Under the pieces are notes generated by a model. That model saw only the letters and a list, made by a program, of their open reading frames with translations, was not told where the DNA came from and made no database searches. The position numbers were made by a program, and so were the translations under genes. Below are positions 1 to 9,403 of a stretch of 29,007 nucleotides of DNA, piece after piece. The first letter of the stretch is position 1; each line of letters begins with the position of its first letter. Source of the stretch: Lachnospiraceae bacterium (lineage in GTDB: Bacteria > Bacillota > Clostridia > Lachnospirales > Lachnospiraceae); assembly GCA_017958585.1 (NCBI GenBank), contig JAGDCK010000060.1, positions 1-29,007 of the forward strand. The letters run 5' to 3'.

Positions 1-2899
1 AGGACATATAAATGCTGTCCACATAAATTGTGCTGTAAGTGAGTGTATCAAAAGCATAATCGATGGCGATGCCATAGTTTCCCGTATAGGCATTTTCACT
101 GTCAAGTCTCACTCTTCCGATGGCTGTGGTGGCAACATTTTCAGCGCTCTTTACTTTAAATCTAAGCTCCGTCACGCTGGAAAGATCGGGGTCATTATCT
201 GTTTCCTCAGAGTCAAATGTGGTGAGCATCATCTTGTTCATGGCGCCTGCAGTGGATGATAAAGTTAGATCCTCACTCTCAAAAAGTGCTCCCGTTGCAT
301 CCCTGAATGATATGGACAGGAGATTAGCGGATCCGTCACCCTTTATGTATGCAAACATGCTGTCATAGTTTTCAAAGCTCTTTCCGGGAAGGGCTTTTGT
401 ATATTCTGTGCAGTCTCTGTCCGCATCACCGTTTACGATGTAAGCAGCCTGAAGATTCTCATTCTGGCCAAAATAGTATTCTCCGTCTTCTAATGTATTG
501 TCCGGAGCAGTGTCAGCAAGAGGGATTGACTTCTGACCGCTTGAGAGCTCCACAGAATCAAGAGTGATATTTGAAGCATCCTCTGTGGGAATCGTAACCT
601 TTATCACTCTGACCATTCCGCTGATACCCAGATCTCCGTATACAACTCTCTGCTCTGTGCCCTCATTTGTGGTCCTTATGACGGGAGAAGCCTGGAAGTT
701 AACTCCGTCATATGAGTATTCCACTATGGGAGAAGCTCCTGCTCTGTTGTGGCTTATTACACGATATGCATTGATATCATCAAGAGTCTTGTAAATATAT
801 GTGGTCGCATCCTTATATACATAAAAAGGATCTGCGCCACCCTCTCCAAAGGTGTTATCCTGGATGATCACATTGCTTCCCGGAGCTGCCCCGCTTAAGC
901 TTGCAAAGTAATCTCCACCGTCATTTGTGTAAGTGATTGTGATGTCATCAAGCTTGCATGTGCTTTCTCCTGCGAGATAAACCCTTGTAAAATAGTAATT
1001 ATCTGAATCTGACACGTCTGTCACACTGTAAACTTTTGTGCCTTCTGTGTGGCTTACGGAAAGCTCATCATAGATAATGCCATCCTTTGATACAAATATC
1101 TTCGGTGCATTCTCTGCATCAGTTTCAATAAGTGCAGTGACCTTCACTTCATCCACGGGGATTATTGCCTTGTACTCAATGTATCCGCTCTCTGTGGATT
1201 TGTTAACTATTGAGCTGCTGGAATATTCGATATTTGCTGAGTGGTCATAGCTGTAGGTTCTTCTGATCTCAGTGGGGTTATTGTCCGTTGATGAAACGGC
1301 GATAAGGTCTAAGGGATCGTCCACCACATGCTTTGTATTTTCCACGGTAACGATGTTTGACCAAAGTCCCACACCGCTCTCGTTGCAGGCCCTTAATCTG
1401 TAGGAATATGTCTCTCCGTCAAGGGCTGTCTCATCGTGGAAACCTGCGATACAGTCGTGAGCCTTGTCCTCCCAGTTTCTTCCTGAATCGTATACGTAGT
1501 CGCTCTCATCAGCAACAGTGGTCCAGGACGCACTTCCTGCAGTTTCTGCAGTTACAACTCCGTCCGCTCTCTGGATCTCGTACCATGCGCCGCCTACAAC
1601 GCCACGCCACTTGATGTCGCCTACGCTTCCCTCTGTAAAGGAATCGGCATAAAGGAGGGGTGCCTCATCCGTTTCGGGTGCAGGGATCGGGATATTCTTT
1701 GCCTCTGCGTAGTCTGCAGCATTGCCGTTTACGATCTGGGCGTATGCATATATTGCACGGAGGATCTCGGTCTCACCATAGTAATTGCCTGATTCAAATC
1801 CGGGCCAGTGATATGAAGCCCAGTATCCGTCCTCATCATGGAAATAATATCCGAATCCGTCCTTGTGGGCTCTGAGTGACCACATCATGATTCCGTTTGT
1901 GTCATTGTCGACACCTGCCTGGAACACATCGATGCAGGGACCGGCCTTAACCTTTGCGCCAAACTCTCCCAATATAAAGGGTTTTCCTGCCGCATGGGCA
2001 GCCACGGTATCATCCGCACATCTGGTGGCATAATTGCCCTCATAATAGTGGGCTCCCAGGATATCAGCGGGATTTGCCGCACTTCTTGACTGCTCGGTCA
2101 TGGACATACGTCCGTCCAAAACCAGATGGTTTGAATCTATTGATTTAATATAATTTGTAACCGCAATGGTCCATGCAGACAGTGCATCATCGTATGTCAG
2201 CTGATTGGTCTGATTTCCGCCTGCCTCGTTTGCGGTCTCCCAGCAAAGGATGGCGGGATCGTCCATGTATTTTACACCTGTCACCGTATTCACACGGTTA
2301 AGCAGATGATCGATCATCTGTTCAAAATAATCAAGACACTTTTCGCTGGAATAAAAATTCCATGCCCAGTTCTGAAATGATGCATTTGAAGGGGTTCCGC
2401 TGCTCTCTCCGGCAAGCCATACGTATCCGTCGATACCGCCTACCCAGTGCCAGTGATCTACCAGAGGGATCACTACTCTGACGCCGTATTCGTTACATTT
2501 TGCAAGTACGTCGTCCAGCATATTGAGTGCATCATCATTAAATGTGAGGTGTCCTTCTGAGTCCACACCGGTAACATAGGCTCTTGCCCCGTTCTGACCA
2601 TTGTAGACAGGGATCGTGTAGGTTCTTGTCACGTTTCCGCCCATCGCCTTAATGGTCTTTATGGCATTTGCATGCTCCCACTCATTGTCGCTGGTGGCCT
2701 GAGGGTAGTTTAACGAGATGAATTTCAGTTCTTCATCACCCTCCATAAGCCTTGTGCCATCCACCGTGACAAACTCGGTAAACACCGACCCGCTATAAGC
2801 TGCCTGTGCTTTCACGGCCGGCGCTGCCGCAGAAAACATGGTCGTGAGTAGTGCGGTGCTAAGTGCGTAACCCATCAGTTTCAAAAATTTCTTTTTCAT
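1..2899 (-). CDS. Secreted multimodular GH5 glycoside hydrolase, probable endo-beta-1,4-mannanase (3' end missing)
   Basis: The reading frame is open from ATG 2899 (GGAG four bases upstream) to the left window edge, giving 966 residues with no stop, so the C-terminus is missing. Residues 1-34 are a signal peptide (KKK, hydrophobic core, AQA-A cleavage site). Residues about 36-400 are a GH5 TIM barrel: the acid/base lies in WETANEAGG (E225) and the nucleophile in ILGEFGAK (E312). Residues about 413-525 look like a fibronectin-III-type module, followed by at least three beta-rich stretches (about 530-660, 680-785, 800-966) that I cannot assign; they may bind carbohydrate. Mannanase activity is inferred from the GH5 fold plus the mannan genes around it; the GH5 subfamily was not resolved. 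It is the last gene seen in the operon, 26 bp after manA, with a small GCAGT/ACTGC hairpin in the gap. No anchor motif is visible within the window. Confidence 0.85.
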   Translation of the reverse strand, partial: MKKKFLKLMGYALSTALLTTMFSAAAPAVKAQAAYSGSVFTEFVTVDGTRLMEGDEELKFISLNYPQATSDNEWEHANAIKTIKAMGGNVTRTYTIPVYNGQNGARAYVTGVDSEGHLTFNDDALNMLDDVLAKCNEYGVRVVIPLVDHWHWVGGIDGYVWLAGESSGTPSNASFQNWAWNFYSSEKCLDYFEQMIDHLLNRVNTVTGVKYMDDPAILCWETANEAGGNQTNQLTYDDALSAWTIAVTNYIKSIDSNHLVLDGRMSMTEQSRSAANPADILGAHYYEGNYATRCADDTVAAHAAGKPFILGEFGAKVKAGPCIDVFQAGVDNDTNGIMMWSLRAHKDGFGYYFHDEDGYWASYHWPGFESGNYYGETEILRAIYAYAQIVNGNAADYAEAKNIPIPAPETDEAPLLYADSFTEGSVGDIKWRGVVGGAWYEIQRADGVVTAETAGSASWTTVADESDYVYDSGRNWEDKAHDCIAGFHDETALDGETYSYRLRACNESGVGLWSNIVTVENTKHVVDDPLDLIAVSSTDNNPTEIRRTYSYDHSANIEYSSSSIVNKSTESGYIEYKAIIPVDEVKVTALIETDAENAPKIFVSKDGIIYDELSVSHTEGTKVYSVTDVSDSDNYYFTRVYLAGESTCKLDDITITYTNDGGDYFASLSGAAPGSNVIIQDNTFGEGGADPFYVYKDATTYIYKTLDDINAYRVISHNRAGASPIVEYSYDGVNFQASPVIRTTNEGTEQRVVYGDLGISGMVRVIKVTIPTEDASNITLDSVELSSGQKSIPLADTAPDNTLEDGEYYFGQNENLQAAYIVNGDADRDCTEYTKALPGKSFENYDSMFAYIKGDGSANLLSISFRDATGALFESEDLTLSSTAGAMNKMMLTTFDSEETDNDPDLSSVTELRFKVKSAENVATTAIGRVRLDSENAYTGNYGIAIDYAFDTLTYSTIYVDSIYMS

Positions 2900-2925
2900 G
2901 CTTCTCCTTCCCCGCAGTTTTACTG

Positions 2926-3867
2926 CTATACTCTTGTCATTAATCCTTCAAGCATTCCTTCTATTTCGTAGTCGCCGCTTCCTGCCGAAATAAAAATGCT
3001 GTCACCTTTTTTGAACCCTAGACTCTTTCCCGACTGACTAATGGTGCCTTCCCCATCCAAGACCAAAATACTCACAAAGGATTCTTTTCCCGCATAACCC
3101 TTAATGCTCTTTGTGAATTTCCCGTCCAGATATATCTTGTCCACGGTAAAATATTCACATTGCGCAATGTGGGGTTCGAAGGAATCTGTTGCTTCCATCT
3201 TCCTTTTGTCGGTGACTTCCAATGCTTTGTCTATATGAAGTTCTCTCTCATTTCCGTCCTTGTCCTTTCTGCCATAGTCATATACCCTGTATGTGACATT
3301 GGAATTCTGCTGGATCTCAGCCACCAGGATTCCTGCGCCTATGGCATGGATGGTTCCGGATTTGATAAAGAAAACATCACCTTTTTTGACCCTCACCTTA
3401 TTAAGTACTTCAGGCAGGGTATTCTCTCTGATCCTCCTTTTAAACTCTTCGTCATCCACCTGACGATTAAAACCGTAATACAAAAATGCGCCTTCATCGC
3501 ACTCGCAGATGTACCACATTTCGGTCTTACCGTTCTGACCCTCGTTTTTGCGGGCATATTCATCCCCCGGATGCACCTGGATAGAGAGATTGTCTCTGGC
3601 ATCTATGAGTTTTACCAATATGGGAAAATCCGCGAACCTCTCGCAGTCGCTTCCCAACACACTGATGCCTTCCTCGTTTATATAATCCTTCAGGCTTTCC
3701 CCTGCATGATCACCTTCTGCTATGATGCTTGGCCCGTCGTCATGACAGGACACCTCCCAGGTCTCTGCAAGTCGGTTTCCCGAATATTTTTTATTGTAAA
3801 AATTGATAAGCTTATTTCCGCCCCAGATATAATCCTTACAGGCCGGAGCAAGTTTCATGATCGCCAT
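2926..3867 (-). CDS. manA: Mannose-6-phosphate isomerase, class I
   Basis: Cytosolic zinc enzyme that interconverts mannose-6-phosphate and fructose-6-phosphate, bringing mannose from the locus into glycolysis. The 313-residue protein opens with LAPACKDYIWGG, typical of the short class I isomerases. The zinc ligands can be placed at Q97 and H99 (SIQVHP), E116 (KTEMWY) and H174 (SGTIHAIG); the EIQQNSNVTYRVYDYGR segment is also characteristic. ATG 3867 was chosen because AAAGGA sits about five bases upstream; the frame extends to an in-frame ATG at 3885 without a ribosome binding site. It begins 20 bp after the chemoreceptor stop codon and is followed 26 bp later by the GH5 gene, so it is part of the same transcript. 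Confidence 0.93.
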   Translation of the reverse strand: MAIMKLAPACKDYIWGGNKLINFYNKKYSGNRLAETWEVSCHDDGPSIIAEGDHAGESLKDYINEEGISVLGSDCERFADFPILVKLIDARDNLSIQVHPGDEYARKNEGQNGKTEMWYICECDEGAFLYYGFNRQVDDEEFKRRIRENTLPEVLNKVRVKKGDVFFIKSGTIHAIGAGILVAEIQQNSNVTYRVYDYGRKDKDGNERELHIDKALEVTDKRKMEATDSFEPHIAQCEYFTVDKIYLDGKFTKSIKGYAGKESFVSILVLDGEGTISQSGKSLGFKKGDSIFISAGSGDYEIEGMLEGLMTRV

Positions 3868-3886
3868 GTCATTCCTTTCTGCCACA

Positions 3887-6016
3887 TCAAATGCGGAAAT
3901 TGTTTACCGATGAAAGGAGGCTTTCCGCATTCTTTGACAACTTTTCATTTGAATTATTAAGATTTTTTGCAAGATCTATCTGCTTTTGAGCGCTGTCGTT
4001 TATATTCTCAGTCACCGCATTGGTCTCCTGTACAACGGCGGCAATGTTGCTGACAGCTTCAAGGGTGTGGTTTTTAACCTGCTCCACATCCTTTATCTCC
4101 TCCGTGATCTTTCCCATGTGCTCCATAAACACATCCAGTTCCACGGATACGTTCTTGAACAGATCCACAGTCTCCTCTGCTGACTGCTGCTGATTGATCA
4201 AAAGACCGTCAACCTCTTTTGCCTTCTGGGTCATGAGTTCACTTCGCTGCATGATGACTTCAATGTTGTCTTCTATCCTCTTTGATGCTGTAAGAGACTG
4301 CTCCGCAAGCTTTCTGATCTCCTCGGCAACCACCATAAATCCGGCTCCGCTTGCTCCTGCTCTTGCAGCCTCGATGGAAGCGTTAAACGACAGGAGGTTA
4401 CTCTCCTCAGCCACATCATTTATGAGAGAAACCGTGTCTTTTACAAGCTTTGTCTCCTCGGCAAGCATACCTATCTGACTTAAGATCTCCTTGGTATTAA
4501 ATGCGGTCTTTTCGATCTTGCTGTTAAGATCCATGACCGTATCTATTCCGCTGCTTACCGCATCGCCGGTTCTCTTTGCAATATCACTCATAAGAGCGTT
4601 GTTGGCATTTACATCCTCAATCTTTTCCGATAAGAGGCTCATTTCCTCAAGGCATTCAGTGGCCTGTCCGGCCTGCTGATTTGCACCCTTTTCAAGTTCC
4701 ATCAAAGCGGCACCCATATCGTCTGCGCTTCTGACTATACCCTCGCTTGCATTATTTACATCAATGGCGGAGAGATTTACGTTGTCAGCCACACTCACAG
4801 TATCTGCGATCAGGGCTTTTACGCTTTCGATCATCCTGCCGATGCTGTAGATAAGCGCTCCGAATTCATCCCGTCTCTTATCCTTTACGCTGACGGTAAG
4901 GTCACCGTCCGCAACCTTATCCATGTCTTTTGAGAGCTTTACGATGACTTTGCTGATGTCTCCCGATATGTATACGGCGATCAAAAGAGCCACACATACG
5001 GCGATGAGATTTACCAGAACGATTATGCCCTTTATGGAATCAACCTGACCCGTAATAGCATCAACCGGCAGGAAGTTTACTATGATTCCTCCTCCCGCTA
5101 AGGGCTTGTTAAAGGTACAAAGGTATTCAGTTCCCGAAACCTTTAACTGAACTGATCCCGATGCCTCATCCGTGTCATCCGCACAGGCAAAAATAACATC
5201 AATCGGTATCACAAAATCCTCCGGTGTATTCTCCGACAGGATCATGTCGCCGGAATCAAAAACATAGGCGCTGTATGCATTCTCCGAAAAATCCATACTG
5301 TTAAGTATTCCCTTGAATGAATCTAGCTTCACATCAAGAACCACATATCCTATGGTCTTCATTCCGGAGTTAAGGAGTTTCCTGACCAAAGTGGCACCGT
5401 ATTTTCCCGTGGTGGAGCCCAAGGTGGCATCCAGGTATTCATGGTTCCTTAACCATATGAAGTTGTCACCGCTTTCGTTTAATGCGGCTACTTCCGCAGA
5501 GTCCATAAAGCCTGTATGCTCCCCATCCTTGAAGTTCTTGATGGTAGAGATGGGGCCGTCGCCCACGGGGATGATGGAAATGGCATACAAAAAGTCATCT
5601 CCTCCCACGGTGGCTATCACGTCTTTGTACAGGGCATTGTATGCATTGAATTCATCAGGTGAATTCTTTTCATACTGGCCTGTGTAATATTTTTTCAGAT
5701 TGGCGTTGCTCACAAGCTTTGTGGCTTCGCTCTCCACAGTTTTGTTTATCAGCTCCAGATATTTGCTGTTGGCATTTACCGTATCAAGAACCGCTCCGCG
5801 GTAATTGCTCATAATGATGTCGGATGCCTTTAAATACGTAAACAAACCCATAAACCCGATAAGCACGATCATTACGGCAAATGCTGCGATAAGCTTTGTC
5901 CTGACGGACTTAAAGCCAAAGCCTCCAAATGAGAATCTCTTTTTACCCTCTTTTTTTCTCATTCGCTTTTCTGTCCCGTTTTTTGCTCTTGAAACTTTTT
6001 TTGTCTTGTCTCTCAT
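3887..6016 (-). CDS. Methyl-accepting chemotaxis protein with extracellular Cache-like sensor domain
   Basis: Transmembrane chemoreceptor of 709 residues. A basic N-terminus (1-38) precedes TM1 at about 40-63. Residues about 64-325 form the extracellular ligand domain, most likely dCache. TM2 is at about 329-351, followed by a HAMP domain (352-405) and the long cytoplasmic coiled-coil signalling domain. The hairpin tip at about 540-575 is recognisable (NASIEAARAG...VVAEEIRKLAEQS), but the usual GEAGRGF reads GASGAGF. ATG 6016 has AAGGGGGT nine bases upstream. It lies 20 bp after the GH2 gene and 20 bp before manA, inside a sugar catabolic operon. I infer that it senses manno-oligosaccharides, or a binding protein loaded with them, but the ligand is not shown by the sequence. 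Confidence 0.93.
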   Translation of the reverse strand: MRDKTKKVSRAKNGTEKRMRKKEGKKRFSFGGFGFKSVRTKLIAAFAVMIVLIGFMGLFTYLKASDIIMSNYRGAVLDTVNANSKYLELINKTVESEATKLVSNANLKKYYTGQYEKNSPDEFNAYNALYKDVIATVGGDDFLYAISIIPVGDGPISTIKNFKDGEHTGFMDSAEVAALNESGDNFIWLRNHEYLDATLGSTTGKYGATLVRKLLNSGMKTIGYVVLDVKLDSFKGILNSMDFSENAYSAYVFDSGDMILSENTPEDFVIPIDVIFACADDTDEASGSVQLKVSGTEYLCTFNKPLAGGGIIVNFLPVDAITGQVDSIKGIIVLVNLIAVCVALLIAVYISGDISKVIVKLSKDMDKVADGDLTVSVKDKRRDEFGALIYSIGRMIESVKALIADTVSVADNVNLSAIDVNNASEGIVRSADDMGAALMELEKGANQQAGQATECLEEMSLLSEKIEDVNANNALMSDIAKRTGDAVSSGIDTVMDLNSKIEKTAFNTKEILSQIGMLAEETKLVKDTVSLINDVAEESNLLSFNASIEAARAGASGAGFMVVAEEIRKLAEQSLTASKRIEDNIEVIMQRSELMTQKAKEVDGLLINQQQSAEETVDLFKNVSVELDVFMEHMGKITEEIKDVEQVKNHTLEAVSNIAAVVQETNAVTENINDSAQKQIDLAKNLNNSNEKLSKNAESLLSSVNNFRI

Positions 6017-6036
6017 GCCCTAAACCCCCTTAGCAT

Positions 6037-8505
6037 TTAATGAATGTCAAATACACTTCTTATACGAAGACCCGTTAGCGAACCCTTTGTGACTTTTAAG
6101 GTCCTTACTCCGGGATCCATATCAAAAAAGTTATCCTCCAAAATCAGATCATCATTTTCATTTCTGATCTCCACGTTTTTTGCAAATCCCATGGAAGTGA
6201 CCATGATCTCGTTTTGGGAAACTGCAGATACCGCAAGTCCCGGATCTTTAAACTTAAAATATTTCGGTGCGGTAAAAAGAGCAGTTCCACCGGATATCTC
6301 TTTTTCGTTTTCAAATGCTCTGAATGATACATATTGGGAATAGATATCCAGTCCCTTTAGTTCCGTCCTCGGAAGATAAAAACTGCTTAAAGGCTCCACG
6401 TGAACATGATTTATCACACCTTGCCCAAATGACTCTGCAAGCGTTCCGTCGGAATTTCTGACTTCATAACAAACAGTGATAATTTTGCTTTCCATGGTCT
6501 CATTTGAGACATTCAGTCTGATGGCGGGTACAAAATCCGTAACTTCAGCGTTTATGTCTATCTCATTCGAAACAGTGCTTGTCTCCTCACAGCTTAAGAG
6601 CACCGGAGCAAAGAATCTTTTTGCAAAATAGTGAAGTGCCTTCCATCTTCCGTAATAATCAATGGAAGACCAGCTGATCACAGGCCAGCAGTCGTTTAGC
6701 TGCCAGTAAAGCGTTCCCATGCATATGCCGCGGTTTCTCCTGAAATGTTCCACTCCGTATCTGATAGCCTCCCCTGACAAAAGCTGGGAAGCGTAGATAA
6801 GAGTGTCAAAATCAGTGGGATATTTAAATGTTGCCTGCATGTAATTCATGATCTTTGAATTCGCAGATCTGTTTCTCTGATGCTTTTCCATGCAAAAGGA
6901 AAACAGATTCATATCCTCTTTTGACGACACGGCATGTTTCAGCGTCTCCATGGATGGAAGGGCCTGAAAACCGAATTCCGATAAGTATCTGAAATTATGT
7001 CTTCTGTACTCGGTAAAGGGCTTGTTGTTGTGCCATACATCCCAAAAGTGAACATCCCCTCTCGAAAAATCGTTGGGGTCATCAAATGAGCCTCCGGATG
7101 ATGGGCTTGAAGGCCAATAGACCAGATCCGGCGCATATTCTGCGGTCCATTTCGGGAAGAGATATTCATACATCTTTATGTAATCAGCCTTCTGCCTGTG
7201 TCTCTTGACCCACAGGTTTCCGTTTACGAACATCTCCATTTCATTGTTTCCGCACAAAAGCGCCATACAGGGATGATCTGCTAACCTCTCCAGATTGTCC
7301 TTTATTTCCAATCTGATATTTTCTTCAAACTCAGGATTAAGATCGTATATACCGCAGGCAAACATCATATCCTGCCAAACCAATAGTCCCAGCCTGTCAC
7401 ATGCATCATAGAACTCGTCTCCGGGGAAAAAGCCACCTCCCCAGACTCGTATAGTGTTGAAATTTGCAGCGACGCATTGTTCCAATAGGTTTTCTGTTCT
7501 CTCTTTATTTATCCTTCCAAGGAAATTATCCTCCGGCACATAATCTGCTCCGAAGGCAAACACATCTGTCCCGTTTACGCAATGTGCAAAGCTTTCTCCG
7601 TATTCGTCTTTTTTTCTGTTGAGGGTCATGGTCCTTAGACCGATTTTCTTTGACGCCTCCATAATGGCACGGCCGTTTACGGATACTTTTAGTGTGACTT
7701 CATACAGATTCTGCCTGCCGTATCCTCTGGGCCACCATAGAAGCGGATCATTTATACGGATCTCGCTTTCAGGTTCGTAAGCTTTATCAAATATGATCCT
7801 GTTCTCCGGATCCTTTACTGTGAGATGATATTCAGGCTTTTCGATATCCGTAGAAAGTCCTTGGGAAATCGGCTCCTCGTTCACAAATACAGTGAGCCCG
7901 ACATGACCCTCGTAATGCTCCTGATGGATCCTGAATCCTGCAATACGAAGCAAGTCATTTCCCTCCAGATAAACAGGTCTGAATATCCCGGCATCCGGAA
8001 GCCTGATGCCCCAGTCCCAGCCAAACATGTAATGGGCTTTTCTGATATGGACAAAACCCTGCATGGCTTCCTCCGAGCCGTCGCACTCACATTTTTTGTA
8101 GGCATCCCGGATAAATCTGATGGGAGAGTGAAGACGTATCGCCAGCTCGTTTTCTCTTATTTTCAGGATTCCCGTTACATCTGCTCTGAAGGTCCTGTGC
8201 ATATTGCAGGCTTTTAATATGAGCGTGTTGTTCAGATACACATCCGCCACAGTATCTATACCTTCAAATACCAGTTCTTTTTTTTGAGAAATAAAGATAT
8301 TTTCATCCGCATCGAATGTGGTTATGAACTCAAAATCCTCTTCCATTACTTTCAGGGCGTATTTTTCATTATCATCCACAAAGGGATCGGGAATGACCTT
8401 TTCTCTGACCAGTATCTCCAGCACACTTCCCGTGGCCCCGGCTTCGTATACCGCACCGTTTGACAATCTTTTAAGTTTGAATCCGCCGATAAACTGTTTT
8501 TCCAT
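6037..8505 (-). CDS. Beta-mannosidase, GH2
   Basis: Exo-acting retaining hydrolase releasing mannose from the non-reducing end of beta-1,4-manno-oligosaccharides. It has 822 residues and no signal peptide, so it is cytosolic. The order is a jelly-roll sugar-binding domain (about 1-185, with YMFGWDWGIRLPDAG), an immunoglobulin-like domain (about 186-290), a TIM barrel (about 300-640) and C-terminal beta domains. The acid/base is E422 in CGNNEMEMF; the nucleophile is E510 in LSEFGFQALPS. The WDWG and NNE/SEFGFQ motifs mark the beta-mannosidase branch of GH2 rather than beta-galactosidase or glucuronidase. ATG 8505 follows AAAGGAAAT at a long spacing of about 13 bases. It comes 36 bp after the permease pair and would act on sugars they import. 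Confidence 0.92.
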   Translation of the reverse strand: MEKQFIGGFKLKRLSNGAVYEAGATGSVLEILVREKVIPDPFVDDNEKYALKVMEEDFEFITTFDADENIFISQKKELVFEGIDTVADVYLNNTLILKACNMHRTFRADVTGILKIRENELAIRLHSPIRFIRDAYKKCECDGSEEAMQGFVHIRKAHYMFGWDWGIRLPDAGIFRPVYLEGNDLLRIAGFRIHQEHYEGHVGLTVFVNEEPISQGLSTDIEKPEYHLTVKDPENRIIFDKAYEPESEIRINDPLLWWPRGYGRQNLYEVTLKVSVNGRAIMEASKKIGLRTMTLNRKKDEYGESFAHCVNGTDVFAFGADYVPEDNFLGRINKERTENLLEQCVAANFNTIRVWGGGFFPGDEFYDACDRLGLLVWQDMMFACGIYDLNPEFEENIRLEIKDNLERLADHPCMALLCGNNEMEMFVNGNLWVKRHRQKADYIKMYEYLFPKWTAEYAPDLVYWPSSPSSGGSFDDPNDFSRGDVHFWDVWHNNKPFTEYRRHNFRYLSEFGFQALPSMETLKHAVSSKEDMNLFSFCMEKHQRNRSANSKIMNYMQATFKYPTDFDTLIYASQLLSGEAIRYGVEHFRRNRGICMGTLYWQLNDCWPVISWSSIDYYGRWKALHYFAKRFFAPVLLSCEETSTVSNEIDINAEVTDFVPAIRLNVSNETMESKIITVCYEVRNSDGTLAESFGQGVINHVHVEPLSSFYLPRTELKGLDIYSQYVSFRAFENEKEISGGTALFTAPKYFKFKDPGLAVSAVSQNEIMVTSMGFAKNVEIRNENDDLILEDNFFDMDPGVRTLKVTKGSLTGLRIRSVFDIH

Positions 8506-8541
8506 TGATCTTTTTATTTCCTTTCACACGGTTTACTTAAA

Positions 8542-9402
8542 TTACTTGACCGCTCCGTCGGTAACTCCGCTGATGATATATTTCTGAAGGAAAATATAGA
8601 TAATGATGGTTGGCACTGCCACGAGCACGATCGCAGCGCTCATAAGAGGCCATTCGGCAAGCTTGTCTCCCGAAAAAGAGTAAAGGCTTGTAGCGGCAGT
8701 CTTTATCTTTGGCATGTACATGTAGGGTGTAAAGAAGTCATTGTAGATGCCAAGAAGCTTAAGTATGATGGTGGTCGCTATGGCCGGCTTTAACTGAGGT
8801 AAGATTATGGATGTATAGATCTTTAATCTGCCTGCGCCGTCAAGCCTTGCGCTCTCATCGAGGGATACGGGAACATTGTTTATAAACTGCAGGAAAATAT
8901 AGATCTGCATGATGTCCGTTCCGATGTAGAGTATGATACCTGCCATAAGTGAGTTGTATAATCCAAGGGCTTTGATTACCTGGAACGTTGCGATGGTAAC
9001 TGTCATTCCCGGGATAAATGTAGGGATTAAAAATGCCAGATACACAAGCTTTCTTAAATTGAAATCGAATCTTGACAGGGTGTATGCCACCAGGGATGCG
9101 ATCAGGATCGTTACAGGAACCGAGATCACCACCAGGAATAATGTGTTCATAAAACCGGTGACAAAATTTCCCTCCACAAAAGCCCTTACGTAGTTTGTGA
9201 AATTAGCTATATTTTCAGGAAGACTCATGACACCGCTCATCATGTACTCCTCATTTGATTTAAGAGATACATTGAGCACGATAAGGAGTGGCGCAAACAC
9301 GCCGATGACTCCGATTATCATGAGGAGATATATAAATATCCTTCCAAACAGATTATTTATGATGAATGTTGATTTTATGGGTTCTTTATTGTTCCTACGC
9401 AT
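8542..9402 (-). CDS. Sugar ABC transporter permease, CUT1 family, MalG type
   Basis: Inner-membrane subunit of a carbohydrate importer, 286 residues with six predicted transmembrane helices, the first at about 22-45. The EAA loop that docks the ATPase is DESARLDGAGRLKIYTSIILP (split as residues 183-203), with the conserved internal G and terminal LP. MalG-type proteins end shortly after the last helix, as here (ISGVTDGAVK). ATG 9402 has AAAGGAG just upstream and starts one base after the stop of the partner permease, so the two are translationally coupled. I infer import of manno-oligosaccharides from the neighbouring GH2 gene and binding protein. No ATPase is encoded nearby; a shared MsmK/UgpC-type ATPase elsewhere is likely. 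Confidence 0.9.
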   Translation of the reverse strand: MRRNNKEPIKSTFIINNLFGRIFIYLLMIIGVIGVFAPLLIVLNVSLKSNEEYMMSGVMSLPENIANFTNYVRAFVEGNFVTGFMNTLFLVVISVPVTILIASLVAYTLSRFDFNLRKLVYLAFLIPTFIPGMTVTIATFQVIKALGLYNSLMAGIILYIGTDIMQIYIFLQFINNVPVSLDESARLDGAGRLKIYTSIILPQLKPAIATTIILKLLGIYNDFFTPYMYMPKIKTAATSLYSFSGDKLAEWPLMSAAIVLVAVPTIIIYIFLQKYIISGVTDGAVK

Positions 9403-9403
9403 A

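Noticed and set aside
3160..3960. A 266-codon open frame on the plus strand inside manA and the chemoreceptor end
   Set aside because: It lies antisense to a clear manA coding sequence, has no recognisable domain and no ribosome binding site; such long shadow frames are expected opposite conserved genes.
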